The notes beneath the pieces are model-generated. The model saw only the letters and a list, made by a program, of their open reading frames with translations, was not told where the DNA came from and searched no databases. A stretch of 64,000 bases of DNA, taken from Meghimatium bilineatum (Eukaryota > Mollusca > Gastropoda > Stylommatophora > Philomycidae). Position numbers and translations under genes: made by a program. Positions within the stretch are counted from its first letter, which is position 1. Every line of letters begins with the position of its first letter. This document shows positions 1 through 11,600 of this stretch, piece after piece. The DNA lies in assembly GCA_034231615.1 (NCBI GenBank), contig CM067316.1:28086421-28150420 (forward strand), read 5' to 3'.

Positions 1-900
1 AGTTATTGAACACTCTGGCATGTCTTATGTACACTTGAATTAACGTCTCAAAGGTATGTATCAAGGTAATGCGCGCAGTTGCACCATACATTGTTTTATT
101 TTTGTAGTGACGATGATACCCCTTCGTACGCATACATATCGACCATATGCAACATTCGATGCATACACACTGCAGTTCATTTCATCGTTATCATCTGTTC
201 TGAGAGTCATAATGTGACTGTCGAATGTTTCATAATATACCAAATTGATATCCACTTGCCAAAAAAAAAAAACACACAAATCATACGGCTGTCAGTTATA
301 TCAAATCCTGGCCATGTTATTGTTAATATAAAACAGACAACTCACGTTCTTATGAAGCTACCCAATGATACGCGATAAAAGTGACCCGATTATCTGTGAA
401 TGCATATTACACCGGAAATAAACTAATTACTCTTACTGAAGAATGGCAAATATGTTGAAAAAATCTGTCATTCTGACGCTATGACTAGTTTAGTACCAAT
501 TGTCGCATGTTTTGTCTCCCTGGAAGAGGCCATTATTGATAAATGTCACATCTGTCATGTGGACTATTTCATAACGTCGACAAGTGTCGCTGGTTATAAT
601 AACAACTAGAATCCGTCTGCACAATGATTAGTGCATTCATTTCTTTGTTATGATTTATTTCTCAAGTCTAGACACACGCGTGGTTTTAGTATAGTGTTTT
701 GGATCAACCAATCCTCAGTAAATGGATAACAATAAGATACTATGAAGGCAATGTGACTTCAACAACAGGACTATCAGTCATCATAGCATACAAATGAAGC
801 GGTCGTAGTATTTACGTGAAATTTATCTTCCAGAAAAGGCGACTGCCAAAACGTCCCGGTTCGTAAACAGTATGTAGAAGCTTAATCTTTGGTACTGTTT
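1..900. other. Unassigned AT-rich sequence
   Basis: No coding stretch with recognisable motifs, no tandem array and no terminal repeats were seen. Short open frames exist on both strands but have no domain signature. Confidence 0.5.
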
Positions 901-915
901 TCACTATGTCGTGAA

Positions 916-1245
916 CGAAATCTCGGCTAAGAAGTGAACCAACCCTACACCAACTCTAGTGTCCAACATTACCTATACCGAAATCTCGGCTAAGAAGTGA
1001 ACCAACCCTACACCAACTCTAGTGTCCAGCATTTCCTATACCGAAATCTCGGCTAAGAAGTGAACCAACCCTACACCAACTCTAGTGTCCAGCATTACCT
1101 ATACCGAAATCTCGGCTAAGAAGTGAACCAACACTACACCAACTCTAGTGTCCAGCATTTCCTATACCGAAATCTCGGCTATGAAGTGAACCAACCCAAC
1201 ACTAACTCTAGTGTCCAGCTTGTCCTATACAGAAATCAGGCTCAC
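916..1245. repeat. 63-bp minisatellite, five copies
   Basis: A 63-bp unit starting cgaaatctcggctaagaag begins at 916, 979, 1042, 1105 and 1168, with a decayed sixth start at 1231. The spacing is exact and copies differ by a few substitutions, so slippage without indels is likely. All forward frames I checked contain stops (63 bp is 21 codons), so it does not appear to encode a repeat protein. Confidence 0.9.
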
Positions 1246-1439
1246 AAATGAAGGGTTCAGTATCCGGGGACTCAAGAGACAAGGCACCATCTAATCATAT
1301 GAGACAGGTTCTCTAGTTATGAAAGAGCTATTACAAGATAGTCGTAGTCGACCCAAGTCATCGCTTACCATTTTATCGGGAGCTGCCATCCAGGAACATG
1401 TTGTTCCTTACATAGTCTAAGGCCACAGTGGGTTATAAT

Positions 1440-3740
1440 TACTTACTTCCATATCCGAGTTTGCGAGCTTTCACTCTTTCTTTCCTGTGCATAGTGGTAG
1501 TAGGTGCCTGTCTTCTTCAGCTGTGTTGCGTCTGTATAAAGAATGTTAGTGATGGATCGGTTTGGTGGTAACAGTTGTTTTAATAGGTCCTGTAGTGCAG
1601 GGTATTTAATAAGGTGGTGTTTTACTGTTTCCTCCTCTTGTCTGTTGCAGTATGATGTATGGCATGTGGTCATTCTTTGTATTCTGATGTTTATTAAGTT
1701 GTACATGTGTTGTTTGCAGTCTAAATATTGTTGTTTGATCTTTGCGGTGTAGTCTATTTATGATATCTTGTGTATTTGGTTAGGACACGCTTGCATTGCA
1801 CTGTTCTTTTGAGCCAGTGGCTCAGCGGTCCATCCATTGTTCTTTTAAGTTGTTGCGAATAATGTGTAGAGTTATTCTACATTTGGTGCGAAATCTTGTT
1901 TGGGACAATCTTGTTCCGTTTTTCACAAGTTTATCAGCACTTTCATTCCCACTGATACATGCGTGGCCTGGTATCCACTGTAGTGTAGTATTGATGCCAT
2001 AGGATGTAATAATGTTTGTAGCTTGAAGTATGTTGCTTATAGCTTTCTCTGTTGTTGGATTCCAGTTTTCTGGGGCTTGCAGAGCAGACAGAGTCTGTGA
2101 ATATTATTAGGTTTCTTTGAACGTGTTGCATCGTTTTTTTATTTGGTGGTGTTGTATGAGAGTGTTTCTAATATTTCTTTCACCTCTGCATCATAGTTAC
2201 TGCAGAATTCTCCACAAGAAGCAGATAACTCTAATTATCATTTACCAGAGAGGACTATAAGAGAGACATATCCTGCATTGATGGTGGCTATGAAGGCTGG
2301 CCCATCTGTATGTTTGGATCCAATTCTTGGGGTAGTAGTTGATAGTCTTTAGTGCAATGGAGTTAATGATGTTTTGGTTTGTTGTCGTGGTTCCTGACTT
2401 GTTAATTAGTTTAGTGTTTATTTGGGGCAGTATGGGAGATGAATTTGGTGGTATATTTGATACTCTGTCAGATTACTCTCTATATTAAGGAAAGTGATGC
2501 TTCTTGTTTAGTTCTTCTGCTAGATGTACTGGGGATTTTTGTTTTAGTCTTGTTTTGCGTGTCCATTTGTTTGCTACTTCTTTGTTAGGATGGTGTTGTG
2601 GGAATCGTTTGCATCTTTCACTAATTTTATAGTTGCCTTTTCTCTTTTAATGTCTAGTGGTTCTGTTTGCATTGATTTCACAGACCGCTGTTCGTATTGT
2701 TCTCATGCTACCATAGACGAAGCGGAGAGAGACTGTGTACTCTGTCCAAGTGTCTGCAAGAGCTTTTTGATGTGGCCTGCAAGGGAGGGGGGTTGGTATA
2801 GTCTAACATGGATGTGACGAGTCTTATATATGCATGTCTAAGTGTTGTCTTGTCGGCTCCCCAGGCTGTACTTGCAAGTCGCTTTCACAAGTTCAATTCC
2901 TAGACACGTTTTCTAGTTATATTGTTATTATTATTGTCGACTTTTTGTATTGTTAACAAAGTCAATGAAGATTAGCCTCCTGTGCAGCTGAACGCCTCGG
3001 TATGTTGTTTTCTTCTATATTTATTTGAGCTTCTTTACAGAGTAATTTTAAGTTGTGTTTTGTTTATTGTGCTGTTGTTGCTAAGTGTAAATATGGTTAT
3101 ATGTTTTACTCGTTTACTGGTGTCTATCTTCAGTATTCAGAAATTGCAGTATGTTGATATTGTGAGAAGGGTATACCTAAGACTTTCTTCAGCCAGGTGT
3201 AAGTCTGATTCACTTGTCCATATAACAATATCATCTGCAAACATGGCTTTGTAGGTGTTAAGCAAGCCAGGGAGATCATTTATACATATTAAGAATAGTG
3301 TGCAGATGGTAGCCCTCCCTCAAGCATGCGTTTGGATGATTGTTGTTTACTGCAGAGTATGTGGTTCTGTCACTTAGGTAGTTCTTAATCCTTTATACAT
3401 TTTCCCACAAATGCCCATGCTTTGCACTTTTAGCAATAGTCTCTTTCTCCATACCTTGTCATATGATTGCATTATGTCTACAAAGACAGCGACTGTACAA
3501 TTCACTTGTTGAAAATTGTCCCTCACATTCTGAGTGAAGAAAAATATTTGGTCTTCAGTTCTTAATTTTCTTTGGAAACCTGCGTGAGAGTTATAGAGGG
3601 ACGCAGATGATTCCAACCATCAGTATAATATGCTATTCATCACTCGTTCTGTAAGTTTCCTGATGTTAGAAGTTAAAGAGATTGACCGAAAGTTTTTTAT
3701 GTGATCTTCATAATTATCCTTCTTTAGTATTGGCTTGATA
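1440..3740 (-). pseudogene. Decayed RNase H-bearing LINE (RT + RNase H)
   Basis: Minus-strand remnant of a non-LTR retrotransposon polyprotein broken by many frameshifts. Reading from high to low coordinates: RT finger motifs with SISLTSNIRKLTERVMNS and HAGFQRKLRTEDQ (about 3740-3540), a palm segment with AVFVDIMQSYDKVWRK (about 3500-3430), the catalytic FADD at 3230-3241, then RNase H with TDGPA near 2310, NYDAEV near 2195, and WIPGHACISGNESADKL near 1975-1920. The C-terminal tail lies in the open frame 1443-1706. RNase H after the RT domain points to the I-like group rather than RTE or CR1. It is related to copies A and B further along but clearly a different, older family. The endonuclease half is missing, consistent with 5' truncation near 3740. 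Confidence 0.8.
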
Positions 3741-3744
3741 ATAT

Positions 3745-4650
3745 GTAACATGAATTAGACAGGGATGTGTACTTTCACCGACCTGTTCTCCTTATACAAT
3801 GAAAACATAATGCGTGCACTAGTTGACATTCAAGGAATATCGGTGGGATGACATAACATAGATAATGTAAGATATGTGGATGAGATTTTTCTGATTGTTA
3901 GAAAGACCTTCAAGAATTAATAAATGTAATAGTGGCAAACAGTAAAGAGAAAGGTCTCTTTCTAAACATCAATAAAACAGAAGTAATGCTTATTTCAAAT
4001 AAATAAAACACCACAGAATGCAAGATCAAAGTGAATGATATAGTATTAAAATAGGTCCACCAATTCAAATATTTAGGTAGAACGATTACAGCAGATGGAA
4101 GAAGTTCACCAGAAATCAGAAACATAATAAACCAAACACAGACAATATCCAGAAAAATGAATAATATATTGTGTAATTTGACGTTGTCATTAGATGTGAG
4201 GAAGAGAGTTTTACAGTGCTATATAACTCGTATACTGACATATGAATGCGAGTCTTAGACAATAAACAATCAAGAAATTGGGAAATTAGAGGGAATAGAG
4301 ATGTGGTTCTACAGAATAATGCTGAGAATACCATGGAGTGTCAGAAAAAAGTAATATGATGATATTTGAAAGAGTCAAATGCGAAACGAAGCTTAGTCAA
4401 TAATATAAGAAAAAGTCAATCTTTATTTTGTTGGCCATGATATGCAACAAGAAGGTTTGGAGAACATTGCCACAGCAGGCAAGATTGAAGGCAACAGATA
4501 CAGAGGGCGGCAACGTGAGAAAATTTTAGAGACTTTTTAGAGTAATAACCTGGCACGGCAGGTAAACAACATCGATTATTATAAATATATATATAATAGA
4601 GCTGTGGGGAGCCATGATCGCCTACGCCATTCGGCATTGCTACTGATGAT
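3745..4650 (+). pseudogene. RTE-type LINE 3' fragment (copy D1)
   Basis: Plus-strand C-terminal half of an RTE-like reverse transcriptase. It starts at the RQGCVLSP motif (about 3757), continues through ENIMRA and a mutated active site (NVRYVDEIFLI, where YADD would be expected), then the thumb-like KVNDIVLK and FKYLGRTIT, and the C-terminal region with EMWFYRIMLRIPWS. It ends near 4650 with the ATGATGATGATAATGG-type tail typical of RTE elements. Several stops and frameshifts make it non-functional. The same family recurs at 7778-8446 and, on the minus strand, at 51920-52655. The endonuclease is absent, as expected for a 5'-truncated copy. Confidence 0.8.
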
Positions 4651-4659
4651 GATAATGGA

Positions 4660-4731
4660 CTTGTTTATAGTTTTTTGGCCTTTGTATTCCTGTCAGAGGT
4701 AAATGGTTAACCAACTATATCATTTGCCAAC
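4660..4731 (+). repeat. Dispersed repeat shared with 29160-29229
   Basis: About 70 bp resembles 29160-29229 in the same orientation. The best part is ggttaaccaa followed by tatcatttg in both. It has no obvious ends and could be part of an unrecognised SINE or LINE tail. Confidence 0.45.
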
Positions 4732-5092
4732 AGTGCTGGAGCACAGGAGAACTTTTAAGATTTTCTGCAAGCCCCACGGGTTTGCAAATGAGTCAAACTA
4801 TAAAGGACCAAATATGATCCGCCTGCGTGCTGTTTTTAAGGAGCTTATACATACGATTAAATGTGCAGAGCTACAGAAATATATATTTATATATATATAG
4901 ATGTGTCTCTTTACAGGTTGTTCCGATCTTTACAACAATCTCGCGCAGTCTTGGATGACCACGATTCACACTTTTGAGAATCTGAGCAGACGAGATCCCT
5001 CAGCTGAACGCATTACTTATGCCAGATGGAGCCATAGACACTGCTGCCATACCCATATATATATATTTAGCTCAGCGCTTACTAACTCTAAG
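4732..5092. other. Unassigned sequence
   Basis: Only short AT-rich runs (about 4880-4898 and 5055-5068) and small open frames without motifs. Confidence 0.4.
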
Positions 5093-5094
5093 TA

Positions 5095-5267
5095 CAGTGG
5101 AATCCCGTTATAACAAGTTGGTCCGGACCGATAAAATATGTATGTAATAACAGAAATTTGCTTTGTACAGTACACACCATATAGAATAAATATAATTGGG
5201 GATTTTTAAAAGTGTTGTTATATAAGGAAATATGTTATAAAAGAATGCGCAATAGAGAGTTCCGCTG
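5095..5267. mobile_element. Candidate pogo/Tigger-like MITE, 173 bp
   Basis: The left end reads CAGTGGAATCCCGTTATAAC and the right end, on the complementary strand, CAGCGGAACTCTC then TTTTATAAC further in. Both are flanked by TA (5093-5094 and 5268-5269), the expected target duplication for Tc1/mariner/pogo elements. There is no coding capacity, as expected for a MITE. The inverted repeats are imperfect beyond the first 8 bases, so the call is tentative. Confidence 0.45.
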
Positions 5268-5278
5268 TACGATAAATG
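5227..5278 (+). repeat. 52-bp segment duplicated exactly at 6347-6398
   Basis: These 52 bases recur without a mismatch 1,120 bp downstream. This copy spans the right end of the candidate MITE plus 11 bases beyond it, so it is not a simple MITE copy. Confidence 0.9.
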
Positions 5279-6346
5279 CATGCCGTTCTGGGAAATAATG
5301 TATCAACATAAAGACGAGTTAGTAAATGAAAAATCCCCATAAAATCCGAAATTACGTCCAGCTTAGTGTTTCCGAAACGTTTTTTCCGCTGACACAATCT
5401 ATGGACATATTACAAAGTCTTTACTAACGCACTCTAAAAACAAATTTAACCACACCTTTACTTTTTTTTAAACCATGATATATGGATTATATATATAAAC
5501 AGCTGTTCAACAATTGGCAACATTCTGTGTCTTCATATGTTTATACGATTTCTATTTTCCTCTCATGAACAGCATTAACATATAAAAGAAAATAAATAAA
5601 TAGTCATTATTTCTTTTAGCTTTTCCCTAAATATATATCAGTTGACACGTGTTTATATTTGAACTACACAGCAGTTCTACCTTTAATTTGATCAAAAAAG
5701 AAAAGAGACTACATCGCAGTCGAAACATTACAACTAATAAACAACAGAAAAAAAAATTAAATCACTAACACAAAGAAAAGAATACAAGACACAAACTAAA
5801 GAAATCCAAAGAAAGATTAGACAGGACAAGAAATACTTCATCGACAACATGTGTAAGAAAAAGTGAACTGCACAACATTGGGAAACCAGAAAAAATGTTT
5901 AAAGAACATGTTTAAAGAAACACTGACAGCAAAATCAACAAGACACTCGAGCATTTGAAGACAAGTCATAATAACACTAACAGAAAACACAGGTGGATGG
6001 AATACTATAAGGAAATGTACGAATATCCAAACATATACACGGACTCAAGTATAGCTAGAGACACATAACTTGAACAAGAACTCATCATAAAAGAAGTACA
6101 TCAGGCAATTAAAAACTGTTAGTCACCAGAGTGCGACGAATTTGTTGCTGAATTTAAACAATCACAGTGCCCAAGTCTATCCTGCCCTCTGTGTTAAGAT
6201 CTGGAAAAGTGAAATTTGTTAAGGAGATTGGTCACCATCTGAAATACCACTTCCGAAGAAGAGCAATGTGAAGCTCTGCACACAATACAGAACAACTGCA
6301 CTGAATAGTCATGACATCAAGATAATGCACAAGACAATCATGAATA

Positions 6347-6398
6347 GAAATATGTTATAAAAGAATGCGCAATAGAGAGTTCCGCTGTACGATAAATG
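6347..6398 (+). repeat. 52-bp duplicate inserted in LINE E1
   Basis: Exact copy of 5227-5278. It interrupts the LINE reading frame just after a methionine-asparagine-arginine segment, and LINE homology resumes near 6399 with the segment before AAGFRQNRG. Confidence 0.9.
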
Positions 6399-7554
6399 TA
6401 GTAACATATGAACATAGAAATCAATATAGCGGCAGGTTTTAGACAGAACAGAGGTACTAAGGATCACATCTTTAACATGTAAAATATGATAGAGATGTGC
6501 AGAGAGTTCAATGCAGACATACAAATGTTTCATGGACTACTCACAGGTCTTTCACTGTGAAACATACAAGAAAGAATACACTTCTCACAACATCCAATAT
6601 CACTAACTAAAATGTTTTATCAGGAGCAACATGTCCGCTCTGTCCGCTTATCGTGGGATAGACATATGATTGGTTTGAGGTCCAAAAAGGAAGTCAGACA
6701 GGGATGCATATCCTCATCACATCTATTCAGCTTATACACAGAAAATATCACGCAAAATGTACGAGAAGACCCACATTATAAATAGTTTTAAGCTCTTCAT
6801 TAAATTCATGAATATTTAGGGTCGTAGCTATGGAAACAATAACACAAAAATCCCGACATTACCTCCGTGTTCTCAGTTTCATGTTTAAGTGTACAGAATC
6901 TTAATCCTGTTTTAATAATATTAATCCATACTTTCTTTTGATCTCCCTTCTCTTCTACCCGCAAATGTTCCCTGTAGGATAGTTTATGGTTCAATCTCTT
7001 TTCATATCATAGGACATGTATTTCTAGAAATTAGGTATACAGATGACACCACTCTAATATCAAGAAGTCCTACAGGATTAGAACACATGAGTATGTCAGT
7101 CAAACACAGAGAGACACACTCGTTTTATAATTCCAAATGAAAACAGAAAATAATGCATATAAACAGAGATGAACTCACACCTACAATAGTTAGTGACAAA
7201 GAACAACTTGAAAATGCCAAAATCTTTGAATATCTTGTGTCAACCACAGGAGATTGATCAGAAGAGATCAGACAAAGATTAGCAAGGTCCTACAAAAAAC
7301 ATCACAGATTAAACATCTATGACACAGAGCAAACAGACACACAAAGTTACACCGATGGAGAAGCGATATTTTTCCAGTGCCAACATAACGTTGCGAGGAA
7401 TGGGCAATTATATCCGCAATTGAAGCTAAAATATTGGCATTTGACAGGAAATGTTATAGAAAAGTAGAAATGTCTTAAGAATATTATTGACAGAAAGAAG
7501 AACAAACGCAGGCTTGGCAGAAACGTGAAGAAGACTGACTCTTCAAAACTATCA

Positions 7555-7559
<5 letters not shown>

Positions 7560-7592
<33 letters not shown>

Positions 7593-7625
7593 ATAGAGAT
7601 ATATATATATATATATATATATATG
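7560..7625. repeat. (AT)n microsatellite within LINE E1
   Basis: Two AT-dinucleotide runs separated by a short interruption (gatatagag). Surrounding LINE sequence continues on both sides. Confidence 0.9.
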
Positions 7626-7777
7626 GAGAAAGGGCAGACCAAGAAGACGATGGACTGAAAACATTAAAAATAACATGAATACATCGTTGGAAAATGCAAG
7701 CAGCATCGCCCAAGACAGAAAGGGATTCAGAGAATTCATTGAGAAGACAGCGTTCTTCGGAGACATGACGTCACATG

Positions 7778-8446
7778 ACAATATAAAAACGCAAGCTAAC
7801 ATAAATCTGTTATTAATGGTTATTTCAAAGAAACAAAATAACAAACCTTGCAAAATCAAAGTGAATGATATAGTAATAAAACAGGTACACCATTTCAAAT
7901 ATCTAGGTACAATGATTACATCAGAAATAAGATGCATAATAGGACAGGCAAAAACAACATTCAGAAAAATGAAAAATATACTGTGTAATATGACTTTGTC
8001 ATTAGAGTTGAGAAAGAGATTCTGCAGTGCTATATAACCTCTATACTAACATATGGGTGCGAGTCTTGGACAATAAACAAACTGGAAAGTGGGAGATTGG
8101 AGGCAACAGAGATGTGGTTCTACAGAAGAATGCTGAGAATACCATGGACGCCAGAAAAACTAATGTAGAGGTGTTGAAAGAGTGAAATGCGAAACGGACC
8201 TTAATCAACAATATAAGAAAAAGGCAATCTTCTTATTTAGGCCTCTTCATGAGACAGGCAGGTTTAGAGAACATAGTTACAACAGGCAAGAATGAAGACA
8301 CCAGAGGGCGACAACGTGAGAAAATATTAGACAGTTTGACAACCTTGCACAGCAAGGAAACAACAACGACTTTGATACATAATACTGTGGACAGAGAGCT
8401 GTGGAGAGCCATGACCGCCTACGCCAGCCGGCATGGCACCTGATGA
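7778..8446 (+). pseudogene. RTE-type LINE 3' fragment (copy D2)
   Basis: Same family as D1. The open frame 7675-8037 runs from the tail of E1 into this copy. Visible: KIKVNDIVIKQVHHFKYLGT, FRKMKNILCNMTLSLELRKR, then after a frameshift EMWFYRRMLRIPW (about 8110) and the terminal LWRAMTAYASRHGT just before 8442. The RT active site is not present, so the copy is more strongly 5'-truncated than D1. An ATGATCATGATG-type tail and a (TA)n tract follow. Confidence 0.8.
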
Positions 8447-8464
8447 TCATGATGAACATATATC

Positions 8465-8465
<1 letters not shown>

Positions 8466-8504
<39 letters not shown>
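8466..8504. repeat. (TA)n microsatellite
   Basis: Uninterrupted TA dinucleotides just downstream of LINE copy D2; RTE elements often end in or next to such tracts. Confidence 0.9.
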
Positions 8505-8506
<2 letters not shown>

Positions 8507-9540
8507 TGAGCATTGTTGGTATCCAGACAGAAGGCAAAGAGGAAGACAAGAATATAAAGATCTAGAAGCAGAGATGTGAGCAGACAGGAGGTAAGGTTAT
8601 GGATTGGCTACGCACTTATCAAAATGGTTGTTGACGACACATGCACTACACATAATTGAAGGCTGAATTATAAATAGTTGTGTCCTGGAAGACAGGCGTT
8701 ATTACTTTTATTTGGAAAACAAATGAACCAGAGCTAAGCGAAATGCCACTAGATGATAACCTCTTGCAACAAAAGCAGGAACACTCACTGCACGGCATTG
8801 CACATCAGTAAATAATTGAATATAACTAAAGCTATGACATTATACAAAATATATAACAGTTACAATTGTGTACTTCCTTGAGGACAACACATTGCAATAT
8901 TTTTCTGTCTGATCGCCATTGCTTTTAATGCCCACCAGAATATTTGTTTGCGGTACGTCCATCACTAGTGATGATGACCATGTGTTACATCCACTTTATA
9001 CACTTCAGTTACAGTTATGTGCTTGAATATGAGTTCTTAGATGGCTAATAAACCCTGTGCTGGCCACAAAGTTATTTGAACATGGCCGGCATGGAATGAC
9101 CACTTTACATGGTGTTTGATATGACTTACTTGACATATGACACATAACTTACTAGCTACTCTCCGGTGTTGAGCGGCTGCAGTTCTCCTATTTTCACAAG
9201 ATTTTGCACCTTGCTAGACAACACAGCGTAATTATCTTTATTTCGTGCAAAGTCTTCTCATAAAAACATGGTTAATTTCAAAAGCTTTCAGTGAGGTCAT
9301 TAACGAGTAGCTCCTTTTGGCCACCGCGAAAACGTATGCCATCTGTAAACCACAATAGAGTTTCTTCAACTCGACATCCACAATATAAATGTTCAATTTA
9401 TGATGACATAAAATGATTGCATCTTGCTAATTATAATAATACACTTCTTCTGTGTCTTGACATCTTGCGTTTGTTTCCTACGAGATATCCCAACATAGAC
9501 GTAACAATAAAATCAGTACTCTTAAGTCGTATTGATTTTC
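8505..9540. other. Unassigned sequence
   Basis: No LINE, transposase or tandem signal seen. A short GRQRGRQE-like stretch near 8535 could be a LINE tail but is too short to assign. Confidence 0.4.
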
Positions 9541-9554
9541 TACGCAATATAAAT

Positions 9555-9735
9555 AAGTTCAGTAAGTTGCCACTGCTGTGTTCAATCCCCGCCACATGAA
9601 ATTGTGCATCCGGATCGTTCAGAAAGCAATGACAAACTAATTAACATATTTATATTGTCTAGAAAATCACCACAGCCAACAAATGCTGGGTTGATAGCTA
9701 AGTCATGTAAAGGATATGCTACCAATTTCTTTAAA
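9555..9735 (+). mobile_element. tRNA-derived SINE, family S1 (copy a)
   Basis: Alignable by eye over about 150 bp to 17640-17830. Shared blocks are a degenerate box-B region (gttcaatcccc here, gttcgaatccc in the other copy), aaattgtgca, cgttcaga, ttatattg and aaatgctgggttgata with a final gatatgctac. A polymerase III promoter-derived head and no coding capacity fit a SINE. The 5' end is unclear. Confidence 0.6.
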
Positions 9736-9830
9736 AGTTGTCACTGCTCTCAGAACTATCCGGATGAGCAGTTGATTGCGACTGGGTTAGTACCTGGTAC
9801 ATTGCCCGCCAAAACGTGCTCTGTATGACT
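9735..9830 (-). mobile_element. SINE family S1 head, inverted partial copy
   Basis: On the complementary strand this carries catccggatagttctgag and cagtgacaact, matching the catccggatcgttcag and caatgacaaact of the neighbouring plus-strand copy. The two copies face each other with about 100 bp between the matching cores, so a stem-loop transcript is possible. Confidence 0.5.
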
Positions 9831-9858
9831 CTGCCGCAGAGCAGGACAGTCTCACAGT

Positions 9859-10024
9859 CAGGGCCAGTCTTAGGCCATTGCAACCTATGCGGCCGCAGTG
9901 GGCCCCGCACTTCATAGGCCCATAAATTCATATTATAATTTATTTTATTATCCTCTTCCCTACCCAGACTGGGCCCCGCGCAATCCGTTTCGCATTGGGC
10001 CCCCAATTGTTAGGGCCGGCCCTG
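9859..10024. mobile_element. hAT-type MITE, 166 bp, with 8-bp target duplication
   Basis: The ends are CAGGGCCAGTCTTAGG on the left and, complemented, CAGGGCCGGCCCTAAC on the right, the CAGGG-type termini seen in many hAT elements. It is flanked by identical 8-bp copies of ctcacagt (9851-9858 and 10025-10032), exactly the hAT duplication length. The inner parts are GC-rich (gggcccc blocks) around an AT-rich centre. It has no coding capacity, so it would depend on a transposase from elsewhere. Confidence 0.85.
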
Positions 10025-10032
10025 CTCACAGT

Positions 10033-10470
10033 ACACATACATTATTTTACTAACAATCAATTGTAGACTCATTTCTACATGCAGAACCAGATCTCAACCG
10101 CACTCAGAGATCAAGATGTAACTGTGCTTATTTATTTACCAAGAGTGTATTTAACCACCGTGCACGTAAATCATAAACATATATATATATCCTTCTAAAT
10201 ATGCTAAGGAAGACTGAGCCAGAACGGAAAACATCGGCTCATAATCAATACGGATTGTCTACATATTGTAAGAGGACTCACGTTACTGTATCACTAGGGA
10301 AGTATTTGACTTGTGCAGACTACAACTAGTCTATCCTATTTCCTGTCAGTTTCCTGTGAAACAAGGCTTATGACTGTTACCCCGAAGAGAGCTATGCGCT
10401 AATCTCTTCACTTTATTTGTATCTACATTACCTTTTTCAGTGTTCTATTAGGATATTGGAAATTGATAGA
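10033..10470. other. Unassigned sequence
   Basis: Nothing recognisable apart from a short (AT)n run near 10180. Confidence 0.4.
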
Positions 10471-10472
10471 CT

Positions 10473-10792
10473 TGGTTCACATTTGTCAGATGGAGTTTAC
10501 ATTTGTCACTTAGAGTTCAGTTCTCATATGGGGTTTAATTGGTCAAATGGAGTTCACAGTTCTCAGATAGAGTTCACAGTTCTCAGATGGAGTTCACAGT
10601 TCTCATACGGAGTTCCCATCTGTCAGATGGAGTTCACATTTGTCAAATGGAGTTTACATATGTCAGATGGAGTTCACATCTGTCAGATGGAGATGTTTAC
10701 ATTTGTCAGATAGAGTTCACAGTTCTCAGATGGAGTTCACAGTTGTCAGATGGAGCTGACATTTGTCAGATGGAGCTGCCATTTGTCAGATG
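10473..10792. repeat. 20-bp minisatellite, about 15 copies
   Basis: The unit is close to gttcacatttgtcagatgga, with variants in the acattt/acagttc part. Since 20 is not a multiple of three, the long open frames seen across it (10417-10713 and 10539-10793) are not a repeat protein and are probably fortuitous. Confidence 0.85.
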
Positions 10793-10799
10793 ACTATAT

Positions 10800-11330
10800 C
10801 GTGAGTCTTTCCAATTCAGATTGAGTCTGTGTTATTTCAATATATGACCGATATTAATAACTATTTCAATGAGAATCAACTTGATGTTTCTCTAAAAGAC
10901 ATTGCTGTCAGTATAATCTCAAGTTATGTATACTATCTTTACTGCTATTTCAGTCATTTCTTTTATTGAACGCAACATGCTCCCAGAGAACAGAGAATGA
11001 TAATAACCATCTGTGCATAATAGCTGTTTTACCATTTGGAAAGTTATCCTCTCTTCACCAACTCGAATAATAGGCAAGATTATCGCTTGTTTTAATTGTA
11101 TATTATGAAAATAAACATAATTTTGTGTTGACAATATTTAAGCATTGGTGGGGGGGGGGGGTTTAATTGAAACTCGGTAATGTTCATTCGCTCGCCAGTC
11201 TGTCATTGTTTCGCATTTACTCATTATTCGTGGTTTGAAATAAGAACGACTCACGTGGTTCATACAGTCACAGAGAAGTAGGGTACCAGAGCTGAAATTA
11301 CGGGATGGTCGAAGAATGGTGCTATAGGAT
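10800..11330. other. Unassigned sequence with a poly-G run
   Basis: No motif-bearing frame. A run of about 12 G begins near 11151, a common site of assembly or sequencing uncertainty. Confidence 0.4.
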
Positions 11331-11334
11331 AATC

Positions 11335-11600
11335 ACAATGAGGGACCACCAGCTCGTAGCATCCTACATCCATATTTAGAGACCACCAGCTTATAGCACC
11401 CTACCACCACATTGAGGGACTACCAGATTGAAGCATCCTACCTATGACCACATACACTATGACCAGATCGTAGCATTCTATAACCACATTGAGGGAACAC
11501 TAGATCGCAGCATTCTATAACCACATTGAGGGAACACTAGATCGCAGCATTCTATAACCACATTGAGGGAACACTAGATCGCAGCATTCTATAACAACAT
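11335..11600. repeat. 37-bp minisatellite
   Basis: Near-identical units starting aaccacattgagg occur at 11482, 11519 and 11556 (period 37), with a truncated start at 11593. Decayed relatives with gagggaccaccag extend the array back to about 11335. Confidence 0.8.

Larger units (their letters stand above)
5685..7775 (+). pseudogene. RTE-type LINE (copy E1), decayed
   Basis: Plus-strand remnant of an RTE-like element covering the linker after the endonuclease, the whole RT region and the C-terminus, with many frameshifts. Visible in order: a basic linker (KEIQRKIRQDKKYFIDNM, about 5800), CDEFVAEF and IPLPKKSNVKLCTQYRT (about 6135-6290), AAGFRQNRGTKDHIFNM (about 6430), VRQGCISSPHLFSLYTENI (about 6690-6750), the active site as YTDD at 7036-7047, and a C-terminal GRPRRRWTENIKNN at about 7635. 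It is interrupted by the 52-bp duplicate at 6347-6398 and by an (AT)n tract at 7560-7625. RTE proteins normally carry an N-terminal AP endonuclease, which is missing here. The 3' end abuts a second RTE copy at about 7778. Confidence 0.75.

Noticed and set aside
7347-7937. 196-codon minus-strand frame with hydrophobic stretches
   Set aside because: It is antisense to RTE-type LINE copies E1 and D2 and crosses an (AT)n tract that produces the tyrosine/isoleucine run.
10417-10793. Two plus-strand frames with repeated FTFVKW/QMEF-like peptides
   Set aside because: They arise from a 20-bp minisatellite; the period is not a multiple of three, so no true protein repeat exists.
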